This document shows, in pieces, positions 8,162 through 17,300 of a DNA stretch of 64,000 nucleotides. The notes beneath the pieces are model-generated. The model saw only the letters and a list, made by a program, of their open reading frames with translations. It did not search any database and was not told the DNA's origin. Source of the stretch: Akkermansia sp. (lineage in GTDB: Bacteria; Verrucomicrobiota; Verrucomicrobiia; Verrucomicrobiales; Akkermansiaceae). A program made the position numbers and the translations under genes. Where the stretch lies: the NCBI GenBank assembly GCA_030525455.1, contig JAUNER010000001.1, positions 62,001 through 126,000 on the forward strand. The letters are read 5' to 3'. How positions within the stretch are numbered: the stretch's first letter is position 1; each line of letters opens with the position of its first letter.

Positions 8162-9361
8162 TTACGGTTGGCCTTTTGAAAAATTCCAGTAGGTGTGCAT
8201 GGTCATAAGGTCCGGCGTGGCTAGTGGTCTAACAACGCGAAAGCCAACCATCCCGCCGTCGGTGAGATACCATAAGCTTTTGGGGTTTTGGGGGTCTTGG
8301 CGGTTCCATTCCGGCGAACTAGCTTGCCGTGCCGCAGAACGCAATTTATCCGGGTCATCATCCCAAGACCCACCGCGCACAACGTGGGGGGCATTAGGTT
8401 TGATAAAGATAGGGTCTGTGAGGGATTTTGTGTCTGAGTATGATTGAGGGGAATATGAATCCATGACCCACTCGGCCACATTGCCGTGCATATCATAAAT
8501 ACCCCAATTATTGGGTTTTTTGGAGGCAACTTTCTGGTATCTGTCATTTGAGTTATTCCAGAACCAGGCATATTGGCTTAGTCGGGCTTCATCTGCCCCA
8601 TAGCAATAGGCTGTATCTGCTTTTGCACGGCACGCGTATTCCCATTCTGCTTCGGTAGGTAGACGATAATAATGACCTGTTTGAGCACTGAGCCATTCGC
8701 AGAACTTTAAGGCGGCATGGTGAGACATAGCTATGGCCGGCATACCATGTTCGTACCCATTGCCCATACCTAAATTCATTGCTGTGTACGGGGCTGTTGG
8801 TTGGGCAACGACGTCCCATAGTTCGTCGTCAGGATGTTCTTCTTGTAACTTGCCATCTTTAGAGCGAGGTCTCCCATTTTCCATAAAAGCACAGTAGAGT
8901 TCCCACGGGATTTCTATTTCTGATATCCAAAACGGAGAAATTTTTACTCGTCTTTGCGGGCCTTCGTCTGTTTTTCTATATGGTTCATTTACAGGGCTTC
9001 CCATGAGAAATTCTCCGCCCTTGATGGCTATCATTCGCAGCGATTTACCATAGGTCGTGGGGAGTCTCTCCGTGTATGATTCAAATATCCCCGGCGAGCC
9101 TTTTTCTATTATTTGAGCATAAATGGCTTGGGTAATAGGGAGTAATTCGGGGGAGGGAAGGTTTTTGGGAATGTCTATTTGCTCAATTTGAGAGTTTTGA
9201 GCATTGGCGTTGTGTCCTTTGGCACTATGGGATTCGCCCCATTGTTTTGCCTGTAAAATACGCATGGCATCCTCAGTTGCCGGTCTGGCTTCGTTCTTTC
9301 TGCATCCACTGATGAGTGGGCAGAGAGCCAGTAGCCAGACAAGCATGCGGATGCCATGCAT
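8162..9361 (-). CDS. SUMF1/FGE-sulfatase-domain lipoprotein
   Basis: This 399-residue protein has a lipoprotein signal peptide with lipobox LISGC near residue 20, so it is likely anchored in a membrane. From about residue 105 it carries the formylglycine-generating-enzyme fold: IKGGEFLMGSP, RLPTEAEWEYACRAK, NNWGIYDMHGNVAEWV, HVVRGGSWDDDP and GMVGFRVVRP. The C-terminal GFR is followed by V-V-R rather than the Cys-containing active site of true FGE. Sulfatase activation is therefore doubtful, and a ligand-binding or structural role is more likely. It is convergent with the protease gene (24-base gap). An internal start at Met6 is possible. Confidence 0.85.
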   Translation of the reverse strand: MHGIRMLVWLLALCPLISGCRKNEARPATEDAMRILQAKQWGESHSAKGHNANAQNSQIEQIDIPKNLPSPELLPITQAIYAQIIEKGSPGIFESYTERLPTTYGKSLRMIAIKGGEFLMGSPVNEPYRKTDEGPQRRVKISPFWISEIEIPWELYCAFMENGRPRSKDGKLQEEHPDDELWDVVAQPTAPYTAMNLGMGNGYEHGMPAIAMSHHAALKFCEWLSAQTGHYYRLPTEAEWEYACRAKADTAYCYGADEARLSQYAWFWNNSNDRYQKVASKKPNNWGIYDMHGNVAEWVMDSYSPQSYSDTKSLTDPIFIKPNAPHVVRGGSWDDDPDKLRSAARQASSPEWNRQDPQNPKSLWYLTDGGMVGFRVVRPLATPDLMTMHTYWNFSKGQP

Positions 9362-9380
9362 GATATTGATTTGATAGATG

Positions 9381-10127
9381 TTACATTGTCATACCACCAT
9401 CGCAGGTTACTACCTGACCGGTGATGTAACGAGCATCGTCAGATGCAAGGAATGTGGTGAGGGCGGCGATGTCTTCCGGAGCACCGAGAATGCCAAGAGG
9501 AATGTTCTTAATGAGAGCTTCCTTAGCGGCTTCCGGAATGGCATCTGTCATTTCTGTGGCGATAAAGCCGGGTGCAATAGCATTGCAAGTTACCTTGCGG
9601 CTTGCAAATTCTTTTGCCCAGGATTTTGTCAAACCGATGAGACCTGCCTTCGATGCGGCATAGTTTGCTTGCCCCATATTCCCCATGAGACCGACAACAG
9701 AACTCATGTTGATGATGCGACCTGCCGGGGATTTCATGAGTACGCGCTGAAGCCCCTTGACCATGTTAAAGGCACTCTTAAGGTTAGTGTCGATGACGGC
9801 ATCCCAATCCTCTTCTTTCATACGGAGCATGAGAGTGTCGCGAGTGATGCCGGCGTTATTAACGAGGATATCGATTTGAGGGAATTCTGCAAGAATGGCT
9901 GTAAGGGTTTCCTGTACTGCGGCAAAGTCTGCGACGTCACAGGGGAATGCCTTGCAAGAATCAGGGTATTCCTTGTTAATTTCTTCAGCGGCCCCACCAC
10001 AGCTAGATGGGCTACGGCTGATGAGAACCACTTTGGCTCCTTCGGCTGCGAAGCGGCGAGCGATGGCATTGCCAATACCGCGGCCTGCACCGGTAACGAT
10101 TGCTGTTTTACCTGCTAGTTTTTGCAT
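9381..10127 (-). CDS. fabG: 3-oxoacyl-[acyl-carrier-protein] reductase FabG
   Basis: This is the NADPH-dependent reductase of the fatty-acid elongation cycle, in the short-chain dehydrogenase family, with the usual length of 248 residues. It shows the TGAGRGIG cofactor loop (residues 12-19), NNAG, the catalytic Ser of INMSSVVGLMGN, and the YAASK motif with Tyr and Lys, followed by TCNAIAPGFIATEMT. The C-terminus ITGQVVTCDGGMTM is typical. No fabD, acpP or fabF gene is adjacent in this window. It lies 63 bases downstream of the ABC-F gene on the same strand. Confidence 0.93.
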   Translation of the reverse strand: MQKLAGKTAIVTGAGRGIGNAIARRFAAEGAKVVLISRSPSSCGGAAEEINKEYPDSCKAFPCDVADFAAVQETLTAILAEFPQIDILVNNAGITRDTLMLRMKEEDWDAVIDTNLKSAFNMVKGLQRVLMKSPAGRIINMSSVVGLMGNMGQANYAASKAGLIGLTKSWAKEFASRKVTCNAIAPGFIATEMTDAIPEAAKEALIKNIPLGILGAPEDIAALTTFLASDDARYITGQVVTCDGGMTM

Positions 10128-10190
10128 GCTGAGTTATAGTAAAGCGATTTTCTGCCCTTCGGGCAAGCTTGAAATATGTTGATTTGCATT

Positions 10191-11801
10191 TTACTCGGCT
10201 GTTATCCCGCCTCGCTCGTCATCAAGTATGCCCGATTTTTCCAGATAGTAGTCATATCCCCCGGCATACGTGGTGATGGTTCCTTTGTTGACGTGTAGCG
10301 TCTTTTCTGCCAAGGAACGAATAAAATGTACATCGTGAGAGATAAATACAAGTGTTCCTTCGTAGTGTTTAAGTGCTTGTACTAGAGCTTCTACGGAAAC
10401 AAGGTCAAGGTGTGTCGTCGGTTCGTCCATGAGTAGTAGATTCGGTGGGTCTACTAGGAATTTAACGAGACTTAAACGAGATTTTTCACCACCGGAGAGC
10501 ACAGAGACGCGTTTTTCTACGTCGGTGCGACGGAAGAGGAATGAGCCAAGGATGGAGCGGGCTTCTTCTTCTCTCATTTCAGCACTGCATTTCATGATTT
10601 CTTCAAGTACCGTATTATCCGGATTGAGGTTTTCTGAGCGTGCTTGTGAGAAGTAACCTATTCGGGTCGTGGTACCGGGGGTGCGTTTACCATCATTGAT
10701 GGGTACGACTCCTGCCAGAATTTTTAGCAGTGTGGATTTACCGGCACCATTGGGGCCTACTAGAACGGTGCGTTCTCCTCGCTCCACGAGTAAATTGAGG
10801 TTTTCGTAAACTTGGTGCGTGCCGTAGGCTTGGCTGACTTTCTCTAGTTCTATGACTTTTTGGGTACTTCGTGGTGGCTGTGGGAAGTTAAATTTAAAGA
10901 CTTTGCGGCGTTGAACGGGGCGTGGTATAAGTTTCATTTTTTCGAGTTGTTTAACTCGGCTTTGTACTTGCCCGGCTTTTGAGTTGATGGAGCGGAATCT
11001 ATCAATGAATTCTTGAATGTGAGCAATTTCTTTTTGTTGGTTTCTGTATGCGGCCAATTGTTGCTCGAAACGAATGTCTTTTTGCTCAAGAAATTGTGTA
11101 TAATTTCCCCGATATTCTACTAATTCTTCATTGTCGATATCGTAGACACTATCGACTAATTCATCCATGAAATCCCGGTCGTGAGAAATCATTAAAATCG
11201 CCCCCGGATAGTTTTTTAGGTACTTTTGTAACCACAGTAATGACATGAGGTCTAAGTGGTTGGTGGGTTCGTCCAGCATGAGTAAATCCGGCTCAAGTAC
11301 CAATAATTTGGCTAGATAGGCTCTCATAATCCAGCCACCGGACATTTCTCTGGCCGGGCGATGGAAGTCACTTTCTCTAAAGGCTAAGCCTTTGAGGATT
11401 TTTTTTGCTTTGGGTTCAAGTTGGTAGCCATTAGCCGCATTAAAGGTGTCCATGGCTTCTGCGTATTCAGGGGAATCTGTTTTATTGGAGTTTTCTGCCA
11501 CACGTAGTACATGGATGGCGTGTTCCATTTCCGGAGTAATCCCCATGGCTATTTCCAGTACTGTTTCATCCTTTGGTTCGCTGGCTTCTTGGGGTAAATA
11601 TCCAACGATGGCATATTCATCGATGCTTAATGTGCCTTCATCGGGGGTGTCTTCTCCTAAAATCATGCGAAAGAGCGTGGATTTTCCCGCTCCGTTTGGT
11701 CCTACCAGAGCAACTCTCTCGCCCCAGTTGATGGTCATTTCTGTTTCTCTGAATAGCGTACGCCCGGCATGGGCTTTTGTGAGTTTCTTGATTGTTAGCA
11801 T
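10191..11801 (-). CDS. ABC-F family ATPase
   Basis: This 536-residue protein contains two ABC ATPase domains in one chain and no membrane segment, the ABC-F layout. Walker A is GPNGAGKST in both halves (near residues 35 and 350). Signatures are MSGGWIMRAYLAKLL and LSGGEKSRLSLVKFL, and Walker B/D-loops are LLMLDEPTNHLD and LLLMDEPTTHLD. The inter-domain linker (about 240-320) is charged and helical, as in proteins that enter the ribosomal E site to rescue or regulate translation. Subfamily (Uup, YbiT, YdiF or resistance type) cannot be fixed by eye, and an antibiotic-resistance role is not implied. Confidence 0.9.
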   Translation of the reverse strand: MLTIKKLTKAHAGRTLFRETEMTINWGERVALVGPNGAGKSTLFRMILGEDTPDEGTLSIDEYAIVGYLPQEASEPKDETVLEIAMGITPEMEHAIHVLRVAENSNKTDSPEYAEAMDTFNAANGYQLEPKAKKILKGLAFRESDFHRPAREMSGGWIMRAYLAKLLVLEPDLLMLDEPTNHLDLMSLLWLQKYLKNYPGAILMISHDRDFMDELVDSVYDIDNEELVEYRGNYTQFLEQKDIRFEQQLAAYRNQQKEIAHIQEFIDRFRSINSKAGQVQSRVKQLEKMKLIPRPVQRRKVFKFNFPQPPRSTQKVIELEKVSQAYGTHQVYENLNLLVERGERTVLVGPNGAGKSTLLKILAGVVPINDGKRTPGTTTRIGYFSQARSENLNPDNTVLEEIMKCSAEMREEEARSILGSFLFRRTDVEKRVSVLSGGEKSRLSLVKFLVDPPNLLLMDEPTTHLDLVSVEALVQALKHYEGTLVFISHDVHFIRSLAEKTLHVNKGTITTYAGGYDYYLEKSGILDDERGGITAE

Positions 11802-12054
11802 GGTAAAAGGAAGTGTACATTCTAATGCTTTATGCTTCTTTTAGCAAGTGCCTATCTTTGACTTCGGTGAAACTACATGGTATGGCTTCGTTTATCTTTT
11901 TTCAATTAGAGTTGACTGATATGATGAGAGTAAACTTAGGTAGCTTATGCAATGGGGGGGAATTTGTAATTTTTGGAACGCTTGAAGAAGTCATAATTTT
12001 TAGAGATGAAGGTTGGCTTTTTGTGAGCATTTTGATATTTTCCTCTCCGGTGCG

Positions 12055-12744
12055 ATGATGGTTCGGTATTGTAAATTGTTTTTATTGCTTCCGGTAGTGA
12101 TGATGCATTCGTGTTGTTATCCACCGGAGGAAAACTACACATCGACACCGGAAGCCATAGAGAAAATGTCTGCATTACAGATGGCTTTTTTAAACTTATT
12201 ACCGGAAAAACAAACTAAAAGAAAATCTGCACAAGAGGAAGCAAAGTGGTTGGCGGATACTGCCGTGGCATCATCTGCGGCCATTGCTCGGCAGAATGAA
12301 GTTGTGTTTTTCGGGTGGATGAACAACATTCTTGTCAATGCTGATATAAAAGAACGCGGTTTATGTTGGCAGGTTCAGCAGGATTTGTATCGTGACCTTA
12401 GACGACGAAAGTTGAAATATTTTTTCTTAGGGCTAACTATTCGCGACCGTGGTACAGGGCAGGAACATAGCTGTGTGTATGTGAACGCTAAGGGGAAGAA
12501 TCTGACGGATTCTCTTGTCCTTGATGCGTGGAAAACTTGTGGATATTTGGTTGTTTTATCGCCAGAGGATAGAAAAGATGAACGTTGGGAGGAAGATTGG
12601 CGATACCCTCTGGTTAGTAAGGGGTTTTATGAAGGTCACAATTATAGTGAAACTCATCATTTAGTATGGCCGGGTTGGGCTAAGTACCATACGTGGTTTT
12701 GGCGGCAGTGGCAACAAATGCAAAATCAGGATGTTGTAAAATAG
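12055..12744 (+). CDS. predicted lipoprotein of unknown function
   Basis: I do not recognise this 229-residue protein. A TTG lies upstream at 12013, but ATG 12055 (or 12058) gives a classical lipoprotein signal: basic start, hydrophobic LFLLLPVVMM, and a cysteine pair in HSCC. The mature part has a helical stretch rich in Lys and Glu followed by a mixed domain with QVQQDLYRDLRRR, FFLGLTIRDRG and several Trp near the end (HHLVWPGWAKYHTWFWRQW). No neighbour suggests a role. Its downstream partner is a convergent short lipoprotein gene. Confidence 0.65.
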   Translation: MMVRYCKLFLLLPVVMMHSCCYPPEENYTSTPEAIEKMSALQMAFLNLLPEKQTKRKSAQEEAKWLADTAVASSAAIARQNEVVFFGWMNNILVNADIKERGLCWQVQQDLYRDLRRRKLKYFFLGLTIRDRGTGQEHSCVYVNAKGKNLTDSLVLDAWKTCGYLVVLSPEDRKDERWEEDWRYPLVSKGFYEGHNYSETHHLVWPGWAKYHTWFWRQWQQMQNQDVVK

Positions 12745-12782
12745 TAGACTCCTGTCGTCTTGATTATTTGGCATGCCTACAT

Positions 12783-12816
12783 AAAAAACGCACTTAGTGG
12801 AGTATCACTAAGTGCG
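12783..12816 (-). terminator. terminator for the 39-residue lipoprotein gene
   Basis: A perfect 11-bp stem CGCACTTAGTG (12789-12799) / CACTAAGTGCG (12806-12816) is preceded on the plus strand by six A (12783-12788). Read on the minus strand this is stem then T-run. Confidence 0.8.
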
Positions 12817-12863
12817 GATAAAGTTGAACTGATTGTTTACGAGGTAATACCTCGCTACTCAGC

Positions 12864-12983
12864 TTACTTCTTGCAATCCTTAACAGCAGGAGTGTCGGTC
12901 ACTTGTGCGTCCTGCTGTTGTTGCTGCTGAGAGCAAGAAGCCAAAGCTGCTGCTGCGAAAGCGATGATAGCGATTTTCTTCAT
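12864..12983 (-). CDS. 39-residue Gln-rich lipoprotein
   Basis: ATG at 12983-12981 opens a 39-codon frame ending TAA at 12866-12864. The product starts MKKIAIIAFAAAALASC, a textbook lipoprotein signal with Cys at residue 17. It continues with a Ser, six consecutive Gln, and a short tail ending KDCKK. The mature lipopeptide would be only about 23 residues, comparable in size to entericidin-type lipoproteins. Its own strong terminator follows 48 bases downstream, which supports a real, separately transcribed gene. Confidence 0.75.
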   Translation of the reverse strand: MKKIAIIAFAAAALASCSQQQQQQDAQVTDTPAVKDCKK

Positions 12984-13121
12984 AATTCGAATTAAGGTTA
13001 CAGTGTTTTACTGATTGGAAAATGAGCCGATTGCCCATCTTCGCGAGGTCATTTTAATAGTTTTTCCCCGAGAATCAAGCGATTTTACTGTTCATGCCAC
13101 GCATTAAGGGGAGAAGCAGGT

Positions 13122-13154
13122 AAAAAAATGGGTTACCCACTCGGAGTAACCCAT
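13122..13154 (-). terminator. terminator after hpf
   Basis: The stem ATGGGTTAC (13128-13136) / GTAACCCAT (13146-13154) is perfectly paired. An A-run at 13122-13128 becomes a T-run on the minus strand, 34 bases after the hpf stop. Confidence 0.8.
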
Positions 13155-13187
13155 GAAAACACTGATAATCGTTATCTGAAAATTTAT

Positions 13188-13781
13188 TTACAGATTGTTT
13201 CCTAATTCAATAATTGAATAGTCGCCATCCGGGCGTCTGTACACGATTTGCAATACGTCGCGACGAGCATTGCGGTAGAGTACAAATGGCTTGTCGGAAA
13301 GTTCCAACTCCATGATTGCTTCTTCTTTGTAAAGCTTCTTGAGGTTGTAGCTTTCGCGGTGGATGAGCAATGGTTCCGGGTCTGTCGGAGATTCTTCCGG
13401 ATAGTCCAGTACTGTATCGTCGTAGACGCGTTCATCTAATTTGCGAATGGTTTCCTGATGGTGTGGACGATACTTCTTCATCAAGCGGGTCTTGTGCTTG
13501 CGCATACGACGCATGATTTTAGTTATCGTTTCATCAATGCAGGCGTACATATCCGCTCCTTCAGTAGAGGCGTCAATGGTGATGTGGTCGGAGCAGAATA
13601 AGACAATTTGCGCAATCATGCGCTCGCGTTGGACATCAAGTAGGACTTTTACCTCTACAATTCTCGGGTAATCAAGCTTGATTCCCTCTATCTTTTTAGT
13701 TACGAACTCGCGGATTGCATCTGTAACTTCTACGTGGCGTCCCGTGATCGTAATGGGTGTGTTTACGTTTACCGTTTGCAT
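13188..13781 (-). CDS. hpf: long-form ribosome hibernation promoting factor
   Basis: The start is taken at Met in MQTVNVNTPITITGRHVEV (13781), which has an upstream AGAGAGG Shine-Dalgarno. The 197-residue product matches long-form HPF: an N-terminal RaiA/YfiA-type domain (about 1-105) and a C-terminal dimerisation domain (about 140-197) containing ESYNLKKLYKEEAIMELELSDKPFVLYRN and VYRRPDGDYSIIEL. Long HPF dimerises 70S ribosomes into 100S particles in stationary phase or starvation. It stands alone on the minus strand with its own terminator. Confidence 0.93.
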   Translation of the reverse strand: MQTVNVNTPITITGRHVEVTDAIREFVTKKIEGIKLDYPRIVEVKVLLDVQRERMIAQIVLFCSDHITIDASTEGADMYACIDETITKIMRRMRKHKTRLMKKYRPHHQETIRKLDERVYDDTVLDYPEESPTDPEPLLIHRESYNLKKLYKEEAIMELELSDKPFVLYRNARRDVLQIVYRRPDGDYSIIELGNNL

Positions 13782-14079
13782 GGTCGTACCTCTCTTTCTA
13801 TTTGATGTTAATAACGCGGATTCCTCTCCGCACCTTATAGAATACATGATTTAGATTGCTTTTGTCCAGTCTGCTTTCAATTTTTTATTAATTTTTTTTG
13901 GTTATGTTAAATATATGTCAACTAAACGATGATTATCAATGGCTTGGTGGTGTCTTGGCGGGAGGTGGCAATGGGGTGTTTTGTCATATAAAATGAATAG
14001 GATAAATTTTTTTCAAAAAAGTCTTGACGTGGGGTAAATGTGTGGTATAAACATCTCGCACCTTGTTGTGTTAATAAAT
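13782..14079. other. intergenic region between hpf and tRNA-fMet
   Basis: These 298 bases separate two divergently transcribed genes. The right end holds the tRNA promoter (listed separately). The rest is AT-rich and presumably contains the hpf promoter on the minus strand, for which I could not choose a convincing pair of boxes. No gene is seen. Confidence 0.6.
14024..14051 (+). promoter_or_regulatory. sigma-70-type promoter of tRNA-fMet
   Basis: TTGACG at 14024-14029 and TATAAA at 14046-14051 are separated by 16 bases. The predicted start point falls about 20 bases before the mature tRNA. Confidence 0.75.
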
Positions 14080-14156
<77 letters not shown>

Positions 14157-14169
14157 TTTCTAAATGTAA

Positions 14170-14205
14170 AAGCCTTGCAAAGTTATTTGCGAGGCTTTTT
14201 TATTG
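14170..14205 (+). terminator. terminator after tRNA-fMet
   Basis: The stem AAGCCTTGCAAA (14170-14181) / TTTGCGAGGCTT (14186-14197) has a single G-U pair and a 4-base loop, followed by a T-rich stretch. Confidence 0.85.
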
Positions 14206-14357
14206 TTTTTTTGAGTAGAAATTGGGTGATGGCGTTTTTTCTTGAAAGAAGGGAGTAAAAAGAATAGTATTATAAGACAAATGTTTGCAAAGAGCAAATG
14301 AGAGATGATGGTGCCAGTGCCATTCTCAGATAAATGATTTATAAAGATACTGTAGCG

Positions 14358-17300
14358 ATGAAGAAAGATTCTTTTATTAGTGCATCTGCGTTGTTGTCAT
14401 GCGGTGTGGCTCTATTTACCATTGGAGTAGGGACAAGTGCTGAGTTTCAGGAAAAAGCGTTACATGGTGTAGATACTTTACAAGTAGCCGACCATACGCA
14501 GGAGGTTGTAGGGTATAATGTGCTGAATCCAACGACAGTTGAAGTGTTGTTGCGAGATGGCAAGCGAATGACCTTAGATTTTTATGGTGAGAATGTATTT
14601 CGACTATTTCGCGATGATAAAGGAGGGATTATTCGTGATCCACAGGCGAAGCCGGATGCGAAGATTTTAGCACAGCAACCTCGAAAGGCAGTTGAGGATG
14701 TGAAGGTGACGGAATCAAAAGGTGAGATAATCATTTCTACAAAAAGAATTGAATTTTCAATCAATAGAAAATCAGGGCTTTTTGAGGTAAAGGATTTGAA
14801 GTCCGGCAAAACGCCCATTAAACAAACTCGTCCTATTAAGTTAGATGGGAAAGAAAGCTCATTTGGTCTGCAAAAACAGGATAATGAGTATTTTTATGGT
14901 GGTGGGGTTCAAAATGGGAGATTTTCTCACCAAGGGAAATTGATTGCTATTGAGAACCAAAATAGCTGGACAGATGGCGGGGTAGCCTCTCCAACTCCAT
15001 TTTATTGGTCAACAAAGGGGTATGGTGTCATGTGGCATACATTTAAGAAGGGGCATTATGATTTTGGTGCTAATAAGGCAAATGAGGTTCAGTTATCACA
15101 CCAAGAGAACTATCTGGATGCCTTTATCATGGTCAATGATGGAGCTGTACCATTGTTGAACGATTTTTATCAGTTGACAGGTAAACCTGTTTTGTTACCC
15201 AAGTTTGCTTTTTATCAAGGACATTTAAATGCCTATAATAGAGACTTCTGGAAGGAAGATGAAAACGGGATATTGTTTGAAGACGGTAAACGTTATAAGG
15301 AAAGCCAGAAAGACAATGGTGGCATAAAAGAAACGTTGAATGGTGAGAATGGGAATTACCAATTCTCAGCCCGTGCCGCAATTGACCGCTATGTAAAGCA
15401 TGATATGCCACTTGGTTGGTTTTTGCCAAATGATGGTTATGGTGCTGGGTATGGACAAACAGATTCCTTAGAGGGGAATGTAGAAAATTTACGTAAGTTT
15501 ACTGAGTATGCTCGTAAATTCGGTGTGGAAGTTGGACTGTGGACACAATCAGACATGCATCCCAAAGAAGGGGTAAGTCCTTTGCTCCAGCGAGACTTAG
15601 TACGAGAAGTGCGAGATGCCGGTGTACGTGTGTTAAAAACAGACGTTGCTTGGGTGGGGGCAGGTTATTCCTTTGGTCTTAATGGGGTAACAGATGTGGC
15701 TCAAATCATGACTTATTATGGGAATGAAGCTCGTCCGTTCATTATTTCACTAGATGGTTGGGCTGGTACTCAGCGTTATGCCGGTATCTGGACAGGCGAC
15801 CAAACTGGTGGTGAGTGGGAATACATTCGTTTCCATATTCCCACCTACATTGGTGCCGGGTTGTCCGGTCAGCCAAATATCAGTTCAGATATGGATGGTA
15901 TTTTTGGTGGGAAAAATATGGCTGTTAATGTTCGTGATTTCCAATGGAAGACATTTACTCCTATGGAGTTAAATATGGATGGTTGGGGCTCTAATCCCAA
16001 ATATCCGCACGTGTTTGACGAGCCTGCTACTTCCATCAATAGATGGTATTTAAAACTGAAGTCTGAGCTGATGCCATACACTTATACCATTGCTCGAGAA
16101 TCTGTAGATGGCTTGCCTATGGTTCGTGCTATGTTCTTGGAGTATCCCAATGAATATACATTAGGCAAAGCCACACAGTATCAGTTTATGTATGGTCCGT
16201 CCATTTTGGTAGCACCGATTTACCAAGATACTGCAAAGGATGATGCCGGTAATGATGTGCGCCATGGAATCTATTTGCCGGAAGGTCAGTGGATTGATTA
16301 TTTCTCTGGCGATGTTTACGAGGGGGGTAAGATTTACAATAGCTTTGATTCCCCTATCTGGAAGTTGCCTGTATTCGTGAAGAGAGGGGCTATCATTCCT
16401 ATGGTAAACCCGAACAATAACGTTTATCAAATTGATAAGGGATTACGTATTTTTGACCTTTATCCTGCCGGTAATACAAGCTTCACGATGTATGATGATG
16501 ATGGCGTGTCGGAAGCTTATCGAGTTGGGGCTTACACGACTACTTTAGTAGAGTGCAAAGAAGCCAATGGTGAGGTAAGTGTCTCCATTGCTCCGACTAA
16601 GGGCAATTTCAAAGGGTTTGAGAAAAATCAAAAGACTGAGTTTTTGGTTAATGTGACTCAAAAACCATCCTCTGTTACAGCTACGGTGAGTGGGCAAACT
16701 TTGAACTTAAAGGAAGCCACCTCTCTTGCTGATTATCAAAAGCAGGAAAATGTTTTCTTCTATGATGCTCATCCCAATATTAACCGCTTTGCTACCCCAA
16801 ACACAGAGTTTGCCAAAAAGGTTATCACTAAGAACCCTGTATTAAAGGTAAAACTTGCTGCTGTCGATACAACGAAAGATGCGGTGGCCTTGCAACTGAA
16901 GGGATATGTGTTTGCCCCTGTAAATAAGTATTTGAGTAAGAAAGGTGCGTTGAAGGCTCCTCTTAAGGCTCAGGTAACAGAAGAAAATACGGCTCCTTAT
17001 AGCTTAACTCCAACATGGGAAGAAGTAGCAAATGCTGATTACTATGAAATTGAGTTCCAGGGGATGCTTTATTCTACTATCAAAGAGAATAAGTTCTTAT
17101 TTGAATCATTGTTAGCAGAGACGCCATATAGTTTTAAACTCCGTGCTGTAAACAGTGATGGTGTGTCTGATTGGACTACTTTCTCTGCAACAACGAAGTC
17201 TAATCCGTTAGAATTTGCTATTCCGGGTATCGTTGCTACTACTAGCTGTGAAAACCAAGGTTCTTCTCTTGAAAAACTATTTGACTATCAAGAGAAAGAA

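Noticed and set aside
9378..10118. 246-codon plus-strand frame opposite fabG
   Set aside because: Antisense shadow; Cys-rich translation without any recognisable domain, while FabG on the other strand is complete.
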